Below the pieces are notes generated by a model. That model was not told where the DNA came from. It did no database searches and saw only the letters and a list, made by a program, of their open reading frames with translations. From contig OX104130.1 in the NCBI GenBank assembly GCA_944470555.2, positions 73,475,160-73,539,159 on the forward strand: a stretch of DNA of 64,000 nt, in the 5' to 3' direction. Of this stretch, positions 1 to 11,670 are shown piece by piece; the first letter of the stretch is position 1, and each line of letters starts with the position of its first letter. The DNA is from Heterobilharzia americana (Eukaryota; Platyhelminthes; Trematoda; Strigeidida; Schistosomatidae). Both the position numbers and the translations under genes were made by a program.

Positions 1-2680
1 ACGTGTTATAATGCGGTTCTACTTAATACAAGTTTATCTCATATTTAAAAAAATGTATCAAATGCTTACCTTAAAGAAATGACATCTTCCTTTAATTTTG
101 AAAGCATAGAACTGTATAAGTATAATTGCTTCTTTAGATAAAAGGGAGATATGTTTTTGATAAGACTGTCTGAGATATTTATGAATTAGCAGGTGGTTAT
201 TCGTGAGATTGAAACCTGACCGAAAACTTGGTCCCCTTGCTAAGTTGATAGAGCACCAGAATAGTAATTTAAGAGTACCAGGGTGCAGTTCTGTTACAAC
301 CAAAGTTGTCATCCCAGTTTCAATCACTATTCACTATTGTAAATACCACTCTGCGAAATAGCCAACAGCTACGTTTTTTCACTTCATTTTGATTTGGTAG
401 CAAACGAGAATATATATAACAGGCCAGTTATTGCAATGATGATTATTATTATGCATTCACATAAGAGTTGATTGAACTTTTCTGTGACTAAATAGAATAA
501 AAGACTTTTCCGGTAGTTGGAAATTGTAGCTCAGCTATTCGGAAATTGTGTCAATTAACTGAAGACCCACTTTTCTAAACCCCCTGCAAAGAATACCGTC
601 GTTTAACCTGTAAACTTTATTATGATGCGATACTCTGCATCAAACTCCACCACAGTTTTATTACTCTTCATACTATGCATTTTTTGACATATATATTAAT
701 TAACTTGTAGTATGGGATGATATTTAGCCGTCTATGTACGGCTGGGGTTTATATTAGAGCTTAAGTATCGTTTTCACTAGGATTATAAGCTTGGCCGGTC
801 GAACCCTTCTGTTGATAATTGAATAACACTTTCAGTTTAAAACCGTATAGTTAGATTCTCCACATAAGATAGTGTTCTGTAGACATCTTTTTTGAAACAG
901 AACACTAGGTGGATATCAAAGCTTATTCATTTTTGCATTTATTTATGTGTCACCATAAAGAGTTTGATTTCTTATTTTAAGGTATATTTTTGCAGATAAG
1001 TTGACTTCTGAATAATTTTCCGACTGCATTGGAAACAAACAGTAGTAAATTAGGTACTATCAGTTCAAAATACGGTTTTGAGTTTCTCCGGTATGTATGT
1101 TACATCGTTATGCCCGTCGCATACTACTTAGATATCATTATCTTATCTCTCATATAGGTGGAGTTTAATTGGATAGATCATTTCCATATAATCTCTAAAT
1201 GTGTCATATCACTGTAGGTTAAAAACTGACATCAACGGTTAAGCATATCAACACTTACAACATGTTGAAGTTGCTCACCTTCAAAAGTGAAATGAATCAA
1301 ATCGAGTGCATAGTAGTAGCTGTTCTTCTAAGTATGTTGAAAGGATGAGAAATAAGGAGGTTACCGAAGAATATTAAGTAGTGACCTTAAAGGCCACCCA
1401 AAAAACTACTGTAATAAATAATCAGATTTCTGTATTTCGCACAGGAAGTTAACTTTCTATAGAAAAGAGGAATAAAAACCATTGTGCTACCTGTTGTTAG
1501 AGTGACATTCAAATTCGAGTGACTAGTGTGACCTTAAAGACCATCCTGATAACTAGTGAAATAGTTAATCAGGTTTACTTATTTCTTGAAGACATTCTCT
1601 ATACAGAATGGGGTACATCCATCTTACAAGTACCAAATACATTGAAACGCTCATCCTGGATTTCACTACTGGTCATCATACATCTTTTTAGAGCACTCAG
1701 TTTATCACATAATCACTGATTCTCTTAAATGTAATCTCAAATAAAAAATAATCAGTATTTATTTTACAAAAACAACTATGTGTCGAATAAACGTTTCAAG
1801 GTGCTCAAAGTTACTAAGAGTACAGCTAACCAAACAAAGAGTATAAAAGTTTTCAATTTCGAAGAAATACAGGAAGTAAACACTGTTTAGTAATTAGAAG
1901 CAGATCTAAGGAAATATCGTCGAGCATCCGAAAATTCGGCCTCCGACTATCTCGGAGGCATCTCTTTCTATGAGGTATCTTCTCATCACATAGCGGCATT
2001 AATCAGTTCTATATGTGGTCAGTAGAAAAATCTGCTGGTTACGAATGGGATCAAAATTGATTCTACTTATGTAAGTTATTTCCCTACAAACAACGATTAC
2101 AGTCACATGCAGCTGTGTAAGCTCATCAGCGGTCAAACAAACAGTTAGATAATGTAAGGTCAATAAACAGATGCCAGTATGGACATATATAGACCGTGAG
2201 ATATGATTCTTCACTCTTCTAGCAGGACATGCTTTTAGATGCTTTCGACGTTTTATGTCTATTTTCCGAAAAGGTGTGTATATACGCAAACATTTCATAA
2301 CATGACTAAGTTTTCTGTTACCTTAAGGTTGATCAAATGCAAGGCACAATGTTGTGGATCAAAACTCCATTCCTTAGGAATGGAGTTATTTCCCTCAACG
2401 GCTGAATTTTTGAGTGGTCTTCTGGTGTGAGAACGAATAACTTGGTCAAGAAGTAACAACCATGTATCTTTTGTCCAGCATTTCGGTGAGGGAAAAAAAT
2501 GCCCAATTCAACTTGGAGGTTTATGAAGTTTTATTGACTTCAAGCTGAAAAAAACTGAAACCTGGAAGCACTAAACAGTTGTTTCAACTTAGTAACGAAC
2601 TCGTCAGCACTGAGCACTGATTACCTTTCCAAGGATAGAGCTTTACAAACTTCAGGTCTCCTAGCAAGCTCATTGCTATT
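1..2680. other. AT-rich stretch without a supported gene
   Basis: I see no recognisable coding region here. Open frames on both strands are under 100 codons and resemble no family I know. Two similar segments, near 1381-1450 and 1528-1600, begin with a CTTAAAGRCCA-like motif followed by a TAATCAG motif. They resemble arms of the short inverted-repeat element seen better at 49.66-49.80 kb. Confidence 0.5.
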
Positions 2681-2689
2681 GATCCACTG

Positions 2690-3005
2690 GATTGGAATCG
2701 AATGAGCAACGTTTTTCAGGCAAGCCAACTCGAAGGTGAGAACAAGTATCCAAAGATGTCACTAAGTGAAAGTCATCCCATGTCACGAATTGACAGAAGT
2801 AGTAGAATATGGACCGTTGGGTTCCGATTAAGTGGCCTAATGGTGACTTACTCACTGCGAAACCAGAAAGTTTTCGATTTGATTTTTAGCAGAGACTTAG
2901 GTACGCACCATTGAGGGATCCCATAGAAAGAAAAAACAGCTATCTAATGCTCCCAGATCTTCAAGTTTCCTTCAGCTGATTTTAGTCAATAATGAATACT
3001 AATTT
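2690..3005 (+). mobile_element. SM-alpha-like SINE, decayed
   Basis: The segment follows the layout of the schistosome tRNA-derived SINE known as SM-alpha: a tRNA-like head, then a tail with GGGATCCCATAGAAAG, AACAGCTATC and AATGCTCCC, and a terminal TCAGCTGATTTTAGTC-like end. In intact members this tail encodes a hammerhead ribozyme. Here the core is damaged: the CTGANGA box reads TTGAGGG and the GAAAC box sits in an A-rich run. It lies just upstream of the histone pseudogene. The boundaries are approximate, because the head is poorly preserved. Confidence 0.6.
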
Positions 3006-3211
3006 AGAACAAAAAAAAATGTTTCAGTGGCACACACCTTTCAATGCTAGATCTTGCGTTAAAAAGACGGAGACTTTCAGACCTCAGCTAATGGTCATTG
3101 GCTCAGTTTGCATAACAAGAGTGCTAAAGGTCAACTTTCTAATTTCACTTGTAGACAGTAAAAATATTATAGCATAAAGTGCACATTTCTCTACTCTGCC
3201 AAAGGAAAATC

Positions 3212-3550
3212 ATGAGTGATCGTGTGAAAGGTAGGAAGTTTCGTGCGAAGGTATAGACTCGATCCTCTTGTGTTGGTCTCCAGTTCCAAGTTGGTCATGT
3301 CCATCGTATGCTGCGCAAGGGTAACTACGTCGAACGCATTGGTGCTGGTGCTTCAGCGCAACAGCAGTGTGTGTGCTTCAGCAGAAGTGTTGGAGTTGGC
3401 TGGCAATGCAGTTCATGATAACAAGAAGACGTGTATCATCCAACATCATTTGCAGTTGACCATCCTCAACGATGAGGAGTTGAACAAGTTTTTCAGAGGT
3501 GTAACAATCTCTCGGCGTGGTGTTCTGCAGTTTTGTTACCCAAGAAGTGA
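3212..3550 (+). pseudogene. Histone H2A pseudogene
   Basis: Reading from the ATG at 3212 gives a histone H2A-like start, but codon 15 is a TAG stop (3254-3256). The same frame continues with H2A landmarks: [18 protein letters not shown], then an ER-IGAGA segment. The frame then shifts near 3350-3390, where the H2A docking region is partly deleted. The next frame reads [17 protein letters not shown], a histidine-rich [15 protein letters not shown] segment and a GVTI-like segment. The last codons, in a third frame, read LLPKK and stop at 3548-3550, as in H2A. Intact H2A is about 125-130 residues. The copy has no introns, as is normal for replication-dependent histone genes, so it may be a retrocopy or a decayed cluster member. 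No clear histone 3' stem-loop or poly(A) tail follows. It cannot encode a functional histone. Confidence 0.9.
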
Positions 3551-4470
3551 AATTTTATCATCTCCCTTTTTTGCTACAACCCAGATAGTATTATATTTCT
3601 TTAAAATAAATGGCATATCTCACTGTAAATACTGTTCATAAAAAATAGGAAAATTCTTGAGTGTAGGTATTTCATTTCAATAACTGTAGGTTTTCATTGA
3701 AATGTATCCTCGTTTTCAACTGAATGTTTGACCATTTTATCAGTGTAATTCGCCTGTAGGATACACGAAACTAATCATAGATTAGCCAATGGGGAAGCTA
3801 CTTTCTAATACTTGTTAACCCTCGAGGTAATTTTTCACTTTGATCAGTTGATATACAGTCAACTTTTTTCTGCCGAAAATAGTCACTAAATTTCTAGAAG
3901 AAAAATTGATAAACAATATTATATAGACAAGGAAATTTTCTTTTTTTTCTGGTACATACTGTTAACTGTCTGGATGAAAAAGTTGCGCAATGTTTAACTA
4001 CTCCTACTATAAATTTTTACAGAATAAAGAGGAGGAAATTTTATTTATAAAAATAGCTGATCTAAATATATCGTATAGCTACTAACAGTTGAATCGGATG
4101 TACTATGAAACATACATAATACTCATTTTTATAACTTTACAAGAAGCATTCCTTTGCATTTGGACAAGCCTCAACCAAGTATCACTATTTGCCAGCATTT
4201 TCAATTACTTTCTGATTTATACATATTTATCTAACTTACCATAGAAACCAACATCTGCATTAAATAGTCCATTACCATTAGAATATATTGAGTCAGTCAA
4301 TTAAAAAATAGGGAATCGTTTCATTGAAACATTGAACTGAATACTTACTAAAAGATTTCTTTATCCAGTTTTAAATTTGTTAGAAGCAAGCTACTAAAAA
4401 TACTTTTATTAACCAAATAATCTATTGACTAAGTGAGTATGAAATTATGGTAATTTACTTGGTTGTGGCT
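3551..4470. other. No gene seen
   Basis: AT-rich sequence between the histone pseudogene and the next SINE. No open frame, RNA gene or recognisable repeat was found. Confidence 0.5.
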
Positions 4471-4479
4471 AACAAAAGA

Positions 4480-4645
4480 ATTCAGGATCCGTGTTTGGTC
4501 TTATCTAGGACTCATCAACTGGATGTCTCTGCACCCCACTGAAAATCGAATCTCGTACCCATCGCTTCAGACACCATGGTATAACTCACTAAGCCACGAA
4601 GGCACGATAGCTATCTCTTGTACAACAGGTATTAGGCATTATTAT
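4480..4645 (-). mobile_element. tRNA-derived SINE, minus orientation, decayed ribozyme
   Basis: Read on the minus strand, this has a tRNA-like head with a B-box-like GGTACGAGATTCGATTTTC and an antisense A-box region (CTAAGCCACGAAGG on the plus strand). The tail has CATCCAGTTGATGAGTCC. This corresponds to the hammerhead SINE consensus CCAGCTGATGAGTCC, but C3 of the core is T and the closing GAAAC reads CAAAC, so activity is unlikely. Confidence 0.7.
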
Positions 4646-4664
4646 CTATAGTTTTGCTTGTGAT

Positions 4665-4890
4665 TCTCCTTTGTTTTACTGGATTGAAGTATTCGATGTT
4701 TGTTGGCTTATGGACTCGTATGCGGATGCCTAGATATTGCCTGAATGCTATTAATGGTAATTTGCTTACTTGTTACTAACAGAAGAATTGAAACACGTCT
4801 CCTAGATTCTTCTGCTAGCCGCAACCAAGCAAGTCCATATGTCAATAGAGGTCGAACAATTCGATCCAATAAAAAAACGAAGAATTACAA
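4665..4890. mobile_element. Foldback element with nested inverted repeats
   Basis: The outer left arm (about 4668-4710, GGATTGAAGTATTCGATG and TTGGCTTATGGACTC) is inverted at about 4839-4880 (AACAATTCGATCCAAT). An inner pair, with CAGAAGAATT near 4790 and AGATTCTTCTGCTAG near 4805, folds on itself. The same family recurs at 28.14-28.40 kb, 36.35-36.55 kb and 59.45-59.55 kb. No coding potential is seen, so it is probably a non-autonomous foldback or MITE-like element. Edges are approximate. Confidence 0.55.
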
Positions 4891-4905
4891 GCACAACCAT
4901 AAATG

Positions 4906-6590
4906 AGTATAAAATCGTCTACTCATAAATCAATTTTGAATACAATAATTTACTGATTGGGTATCACACATTTTAATTGATTATGGATCATTAGTGTACC
5001 TTATCAATATGACCTCACAAAGTCATTCCTTCATATGATAGCCCCGATAAAAAGTAACTAGCTAACTTGTATCAAACAAATGCGTTAGAATTGTAGATTG
5101 AGCTTTAATTTAGTCAAAGTTTCAGGAGTGAATTACCATTGAGTCTAGATAACTAAAAAAAGTCCTGGAATATTGCTAATTATTCTTGAATACTTACGTT
5201 ATAGTAATAGTAAATAAGATTTTTAAATCTTACTAAGCAATTAAGAAATCTGCATCTTTTTACTGGATGGAAAAGAATAGTACACTTAAATAGAAGTTCA
5301 ATGAACAAATAAAATTATTTATTAAGAAAATACTATTAATTATGGTTGAATTATTATACTGAGCAGTAATTTATTCAGATATACTACTGAAAAACCTGAG
5401 TAGTTAAAACTATATGGATGAAAAGTTTGTGGATTATGAAATGGATAAGTAAATTTTAAATGATAAATTTTTATTTCGGTAATATTTTGAGCAAAACTAC
5501 TGCACGTAACCACACCAACAGTTTGAATATTTTAACAATGTTTATTCACACATTTACCTGTAGGCATTTTTATTCATTATTCGTTCGTCTGTTTATTGAA
5601 TAGAATGTTTCATATGGTTGACAGTTGTGTTGATTCACCACATGTTCCTGCGTATGTTAGGGGTGATATGTATAAATATAGATCCTAATATTAACCTTTC
5701 TTAAAGTATGGTTTTGTTGAATTTTAGTACGATAGTGTTGTTCCAATCAATGTTATGTTTTTCGTCCCATGTATCAGTTGCTATCGATGATCTTTCCCTT
5801 CTGTAGGCTGACTTTTGATTAATTTTTGATGCTCCTTTAATATAGTTTTCGATGATCTCAATATTTGTCCTATATAGCTTATTCATCAGTCTTTACACGG
5901 TATTTTATATAATACATTGTGCTTGTCATATTTTTTGATCGGATCACTAGTTTAAATGCTGTGAAAATACCAGGTTTCTAAGGTTTCTTCTAACTAGCCA
6001 TGATGCACCATTTTGTATCGGAATACCACTGACATCTTGTAGTTATCTTTTCTAGTGACTTCTGTTGTTGCCTTTCGTTTCTCCTCTTGATATCACCCTT
6101 TATGAATTACTTTTTTCGTTGGTCATCAAGGCATGTTGAGAGTCTATGTATTCTGTCTGACAGACCGTGTATTAACCTTCGTTTTAATGCGATTAGGTGG
6201 GCTGAGCGGTAATTTAGAAATCTTCCAGAATACGTTGATTTTATATACAGTATTTATTTTAAAGTGTCTTCTACTGTTACTTCGATACTACAGTCCAACA
6301 CTGGCAGTTCCCCCAATTCATTCTCAACTTCCATAATAAATTTTATTGAGTCCACTTGACTGTTTATATGTGAATCACGAGAGTATCATAAAAATATCTC
6401 CACCAAACCTGAATCAAAGATGTGAATGGTTCCAGAGTATTTTTTTCCCCAAAAATCTATAAATATATCCAGTATTATTGGTGAGATAGATGATCCTATT
6501 GCTACCCGTTCTTTTCGTTAGTACAACTTCCGATCATTTTATGTAAATTTTGCATTAAAGATTTGCTGATAAGACATTAGTTAAAAACTA
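4906..6590. other. No gene seen
   Basis: Very AT-rich non-coding sequence with no recognisable domain, RNA gene or repeat. Frames of 61 codons on the minus strand near 5.8 kb and 67 codons on the plus strand near 6.2 kb lack any familiar motif. Confidence 0.45.
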
Positions 6591-6594
6591 CTTA

Positions 6595-6960
6595 GGCTCA
6601 TCTACAGAATTCTTCACCCCCGAAACTAAGGTACACAGGTAATGAGCTTAGCCAAAAAGTAGCCAACTGCACGTACAGTGTTTAGATCACTCTGATCCAA
6701 CTGCCGAAATCTACAGGTCAGTCTGAGTGGCTCCTAACTACTCAAGCTGTTCATTAGCAGTTATATATCACTAATCCATAACACTTCGGTATCAGAGATC
6801 ACACCTTATGAGCAACTGGTTTCCAACAGAAACTCTGTTAACACCACAGTTATGCAGTTGAAAATCTACCTAGCTGTTGTTTGTACCAGATTTTACACCA
6901 GTCGATCGTTATCACTTTCAGGCTTGCTGTACACATTACTGACATACATTCTTATAAGTA
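6595..6960. repeat. Dispersed repeat X, copy 1
   Basis: A block with AGTGTTTAGATCACTCTGAT and a CTGCCGAAATCTACAG motif, followed by GTCTGAGTGG and a TTCATTAGCAGTT end. It recurs at 36.03-36.21 kb and 41.29-41.45 kb. An adjoining piece, GAAACTCTGTTAACACCACA (6829-6848), is inverted relative to its counterpart near 41.14 kb. I cannot name the family. Confidence 0.55.
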
Positions 6961-9780
6961 GCTGTGATTACACATCGACCGATGAGTGGTAATCATTGTA
7001 TCAGGTGTATTCGTGAAGAGCATACACTTCTCTTCTTGATAGGGAGTGTCAGTCATTGGCATTTTTTACAGAAGAATGTGCATACATACTACTTTTATTT
7101 GACAGTGGCTTGTGAAATTTCTTTTAGCAGTCACAGAGGTAATCACTCCTACAAGAAAAGAGTGTAAGACACATATAGTGACCATTCTTTTTCGATAAAT
7201 TAAGAAAATAGAGCCACAAGACGTTTTGTGTACGCTATATATTTCATAAAATCTTTCTCTACAGAGCAACGTGCTGGAGGTATAAGACTGACGCTCACAA
7301 CGTGACTAATCATCCACTTTCATAATTTGAAAGACTTTCAATCTACCGATTATTTAATTTAGTGCGTTTTAAGAATGTAAACCAGCGTATGAAAAAGCTC
7401 AAAAAGCTTTTATGAGACAAGAAACAAAAGTATTGAAACGGTCTTCCACTGATTGGAATAATCAGTAGCTAACAGAAATTTTGGAAGAATGAATTCATCA
7501 CCAAGGTTGGTGTTGAAACGTCCACGACAAGATATTAACACTCAAAGAACACCAAGCCACCATCAGGAGGCTTGTTTGCAATTTCATAAACCAAAAAATA
7601 TACATCATGGTGTATACCATAGGCATTCCTTTCTTTCATTGAAAATTTTCCTTATATTAAAGAGAACCTAAAACAAGAAGGTAATACCTACGAGGTAATC
7701 GTTGATAACTAAACTGTAAATGTCCAGCTATTATTCTGCTAACAGAAAACACGAAAATCTATACTACTGAAACTAGTAATCAAAAGTAGTATAAGTGAGA
7801 AAAAGTAGAATGATGGCAATAAAAAGAAAATGTCCAAGAAGACTGTTTCATGTAAAGACTGAGCTGAAGGTAAAAAGTATTATTTCACACTGAATTCACC
7901 TATCACATTTCTATAGAAGTTCAAATGGTTACTGATTACTAAAAACATATGAATGGTCCCTAAATCATCATTATCCAATAGTGAGGTTGAGATGGAACCG
8001 ATTTTAATCTTCAGATAACCATGTGAGTTAACATTAAAAGTGATACTTAGTGCTCGATAGTGGGAAAAAAAATGTTGTTCATGTATTCGAAGTTATCAAA
8101 CATCCTCATTCTGAGTTTCAGATGAATTTTACAAAATATCTGGAAGTCATAATTTTTGCAGAAAGCGAATATCTGTCAATAAAAGATCAGCTACATATTT
8201 GCCGTCGATTTATGTCCTTATGTTTGTTGCGCTTATTATACACTATTACAGTTTCTTCTGAAAAATGAACCACAGATTGTTTTTTATACTGAAATTGTAA
8301 TGATAACGTACGACAAAAAGTGGAATACACTTCTCCTTTAGAAATACTTTTATGCAGCTGTAAATTTGTACCATCAATGTCCTATTCATTTTCTTCTCTA
8401 AAGATGCTATCTTAAACATAAAAACCTCGTAACTTGTGCATGATGTTTGTCTATGAAACTACGAATCCAGAGAAATTGTCACAGGAAGTTGAAACACCTT
8501 GATTCTATGCTGAATTTGAAGATGACAGTCAGCCTTACGAGGATGAAACTTGTTTTTCAGCCTACTTTATTTACGTGTTACCATGAGATTGAAACACTTG
8601 ATTTTACTTCACTAACTCGCTGATTATAACTAAATTCAGAGTCCCATCAAATGGTCGTATAAAACATGTACTTATTTTGGTTCGATTTGTTGGGAAGTAT
8701 CTCAGACACATTAGAAATCATGGAATACTACCCTTTAATAAATAGCTCCAAGGACTTACACAACAATGTAAGAAACAATCTTCTGCTGATCAGTCTTGAA
8801 ATTTCAATCGTCCATAGCGTTTTGCATCATCGGATAGTTTCTAACACAAGCTAACCCCTAGAGCTCTATCTCACTGACCTACCCTACAACTTTATATATC
8901 ACTGAAGTTTTGCCCTAATTACCTGCATCCTGATGCAGACCACACAATAGACATAGTTGGCTATAACTCTATAAATCTGTATTTTTATGATTAACATTTA
9001 CGATTCCATTGAAGTACATTAAAAAATTTATTAAACCACAAACTCAAAACGTGTATTCGCACAAAAACAAAATACGCTTTCAAAGCCTGGCCATACTGGT
9101 CTCGATGTTGAACTAAGTTGTAGTTTCTTTGAAAAAAGTGACGAAGGAAAGATTTGTTTTTTGTCATCCCTACGTACAACAAGATAAATTGCTTCTTCAA
9201 TGGACGATGGCTAATATCATTAACTACGCTACCCTGATAACTAGGTACATTAGAGATATTGCACAAGCAGCTGATAGGTGGAATTTACTGGTAGGGCGTC
9301 TAAGTTCCAATGGAAGTGATTTGCATCGCCGAATGAGATAGCCAGTTCTATGTCTAACTAGTCGGATAATCGAAATCACTTTCTACAGCTTTATACAGAT
9401 TCCGGTCAATATCAACTTCCCAGATTAATATTGCTGGCGCAATATACTTAACAATCTCCTTCTGCGACTCAAACCTGAACTCAAGTAGATCATATCGCAA
9501 TCCATCAGTGATGGCTCATTTGTATGCATGACACCTATTTGGACTATGACCATGTCATTGTATTTTAGTAGCCAACACCTCATTCTCTCAAACAGGTTGA
9601 TGTTAGCGCATTGACTTCACTTTAAACTCTTGCAGTTACAGGGCATCATGAAGATGTAAATGTTAGTGATTACACCGGCTTTATTTACAGGTTGACGGTT
9701 CATTAAATTGATGGTCTAATAAGTCATATTAAGTCAAAACTTTAGCGTGACTGACTCACTAAAATCCAGCAGTGTCTACA
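6961..9780. other. No gene seen
   Basis: No supported gene. Several open frames of 60-91 codons are present on both strands, but they overlap one another and have no recognisable motifs. This looks like neutral intergenic DNA. Confidence 0.45.
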
Positions 9781-9784
9781 CACA

Positions 9785-10060
9785 GACTAATCCCAATCAT
9801 ATCAAACTGTAAGCTCACTGATTGATTATACTTCCAACAATGTTCAGGCTCAAGAACCAGACAAGCGCAAGAACAGCGGATACTGATGAATTGGGAAAGT
9901 CACTTTTAGATAAAAACATAACCGAAGTAAAAAGCCTACTCTTACCTGCAAATAACAGACAATAGCAACTGAAGTTAGTGCTGATGATGTCGTCTAGCAA
10001 GGCGATGAAAGCTTCACGACTAAACAACCCACCTCAGAGAACACAATACAACCAAGAACA
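9785..10060 (+). mobile_element. Penelope-like element 3' tail (pLTR fragment)
   Basis: The segment ends with GTGCTGATGATGTCGTCTAG, a GATGAAAGCTTCACGAC motif and CTCAGAGAACACAATAC. The same tail follows the GIY-YIG remnant at 51.4 kb. It appears inverted at 35.8 kb and in both arms of the 13.1-13.3 kb palindrome. It contains the hammerhead core at 9981-10010. Confidence 0.65.
9981..10010 (+). ncRNA. Hammerhead ribozyme core, PLE type
   Basis: CTGATGA (9981-9987) is followed by a hairpin with stem TCGTC/GGCGA (one G-U pair) around TAGCAA, then GAAAG starting at 10007. This is the CUGANGA...GAAA core. PLEs of several phyla, schistosomes included, are known to carry hammerheads in their terminal repeats. 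The conserved core bases are present. Stems I and III were not modelled. Confidence 0.6.
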
Positions 10061-11280
10061 ACTTTTTCCTCCTACATTTTCTTTTGACAACATGCTTGAC
10101 AGTATTCAGAAAGTTTAAGTACCTGCATATTTATGTGAATGCTTGTGTAGCTCTGCCGGATGAAGACAGTGTAGTGAATGAAAATCTAGGCCACCTTTTG
10201 TGTCACTGCATTGTCAGTTTGACTGTGAACAGCAAAGTACACAACGCTTTATGTGAACGAAAACTAACTTCTCTAAGCGAAGAACGTTAGACGACCAAAT
10301 GTGTCTAGTGACCAGCTTCTCTGTATAAATGCCTGGATTAAGTGACAACAGTTTGTAAGCAGTTCCAGTACCACGAAAGTATGTGGTTAAGGATGACAGA
10401 AACGATCATTTAGTGTGTGAAGCCATCTTCAGTAGGTTTAATGCAAATTATCTCAGTGCCTTCCTAATCCTTCAACTTTATATCTGAGACTGTTTGAAGA
10501 GTGATAAATTAACAAGAACTAGTCAATGGGTTATCCGGTTCGTCCAAAATCTTGATTGAAATTTATTGATAAGCTGTGCAATGTGACTCCAATAATTATT
10601 GATATGTAATTGTTTTATTTTCGACATTTGGAATTCGTTGAGAGAATGTAAATTAGAATTAGGTTTTATGCTCATTTGTAAATAAATATCTGAGAACAGT
10701 AGATGGATAGTAGTTCAGTGGTTTTAACATTCACCGCTCAATGTGAAAATCAAGGAATTTAACGCTTAGTCACTCAGGTCAGTTTTCATGAATACATAAA
10801 GCCATTAAGGTCAGAAAGTCAGGTGTTGATTTTGACTGGTCAGCTGTAGGATAAAGTTTTCCAATAAGGTTTTTCATGACCATACAGTAACATGAAAAAA
10901 AAGTTAAAATCCAAAATGTCTGTCTTAGTGCCAGATGACTTAAAATGTTAATTTCCATTCAGGCGCTTCTCATGAATTTCCAACTATGAACTGTAACTAA
11001 CAATTACTTCAAACAGCGTGTCACAAATGCAATGAAAACCTATCATGCTGATCATGAAGGTGTCAAAAACACCTAACCTCGATGTGCACAGGTGACACCT
11101 CTGCTTTTTTCTCTCAACAACCATCTGAAGTCTAAAAGTGAACGTAAAATAACTATGAAATCATTTCGTTCCCTGATTTAAATAAGAACAAATTATTTTG
11201 ATTTTGGTAAAGTATAGTAAGGACTTCTAAAACATGAAACTAATCATTAATATAAGAGTAAAACTTTGGCACTGTGGTCG
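10061..11280. other. No gene seen
   Basis: No supported gene. A 68-codon frame at 10084-10290 has no recognisable domain. Confidence 0.45.
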
Positions 11281-11284
11281 ATTA

Positions 11285-11670
11285 TAATTACATTTTAGTC
11301 TGTTTATTAGAAACATCACACAGTGAAACAGTAGCACTTACTGGATAACATTTCGGACACAATTTATTGTCCATATGCATATCAGGTAACTAACTCCACA
11401 ACTTCGAGACAGACTTTTATATATTCCTAACTTCCTCTCCTTCTCTGTGATGACAAGGCTAGTAGAATCTTCCACATATCTGGGATAGGTGCAGAGTCAT
11501 TTCTATTACTACATGTATTTGGTGTTGATTCGATAAACAAAGACTGGGTTATCAATCTCTCCCTCCATCCAACTGAGTTTTCACCACTGTCGCTCTATCC
11601 TACGCAACTGTGTGATTGTGTGTCATCGCATGCAGAGCTATAGCCAAGCTTTTCTCTGGATTTTTTTTAT
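11285..11670 (-). mobile_element. Penelope-like element, 3' coding fragment
   Basis: Read on the minus strand, this matches the region after the GIY-YIG motif of the PLE at 52.7-53.2 kb. Shared blocks include GACACAATTTATTGTCC, CACACAGTGAAACAG and TTGATTCGATAAACAAAGA on the plus strand. It is interrupted by stops and includes a T-run near 11661. It belongs to the same family as 20.73-20.90 kb and 54.83-55.06 kb. Confidence 0.65.

Noticed and set aside
58..327. 89-codon minus-strand frame at the left end
   Set aside because: No recognisable motif or splice context; length is within what chance allows in this much sequence.
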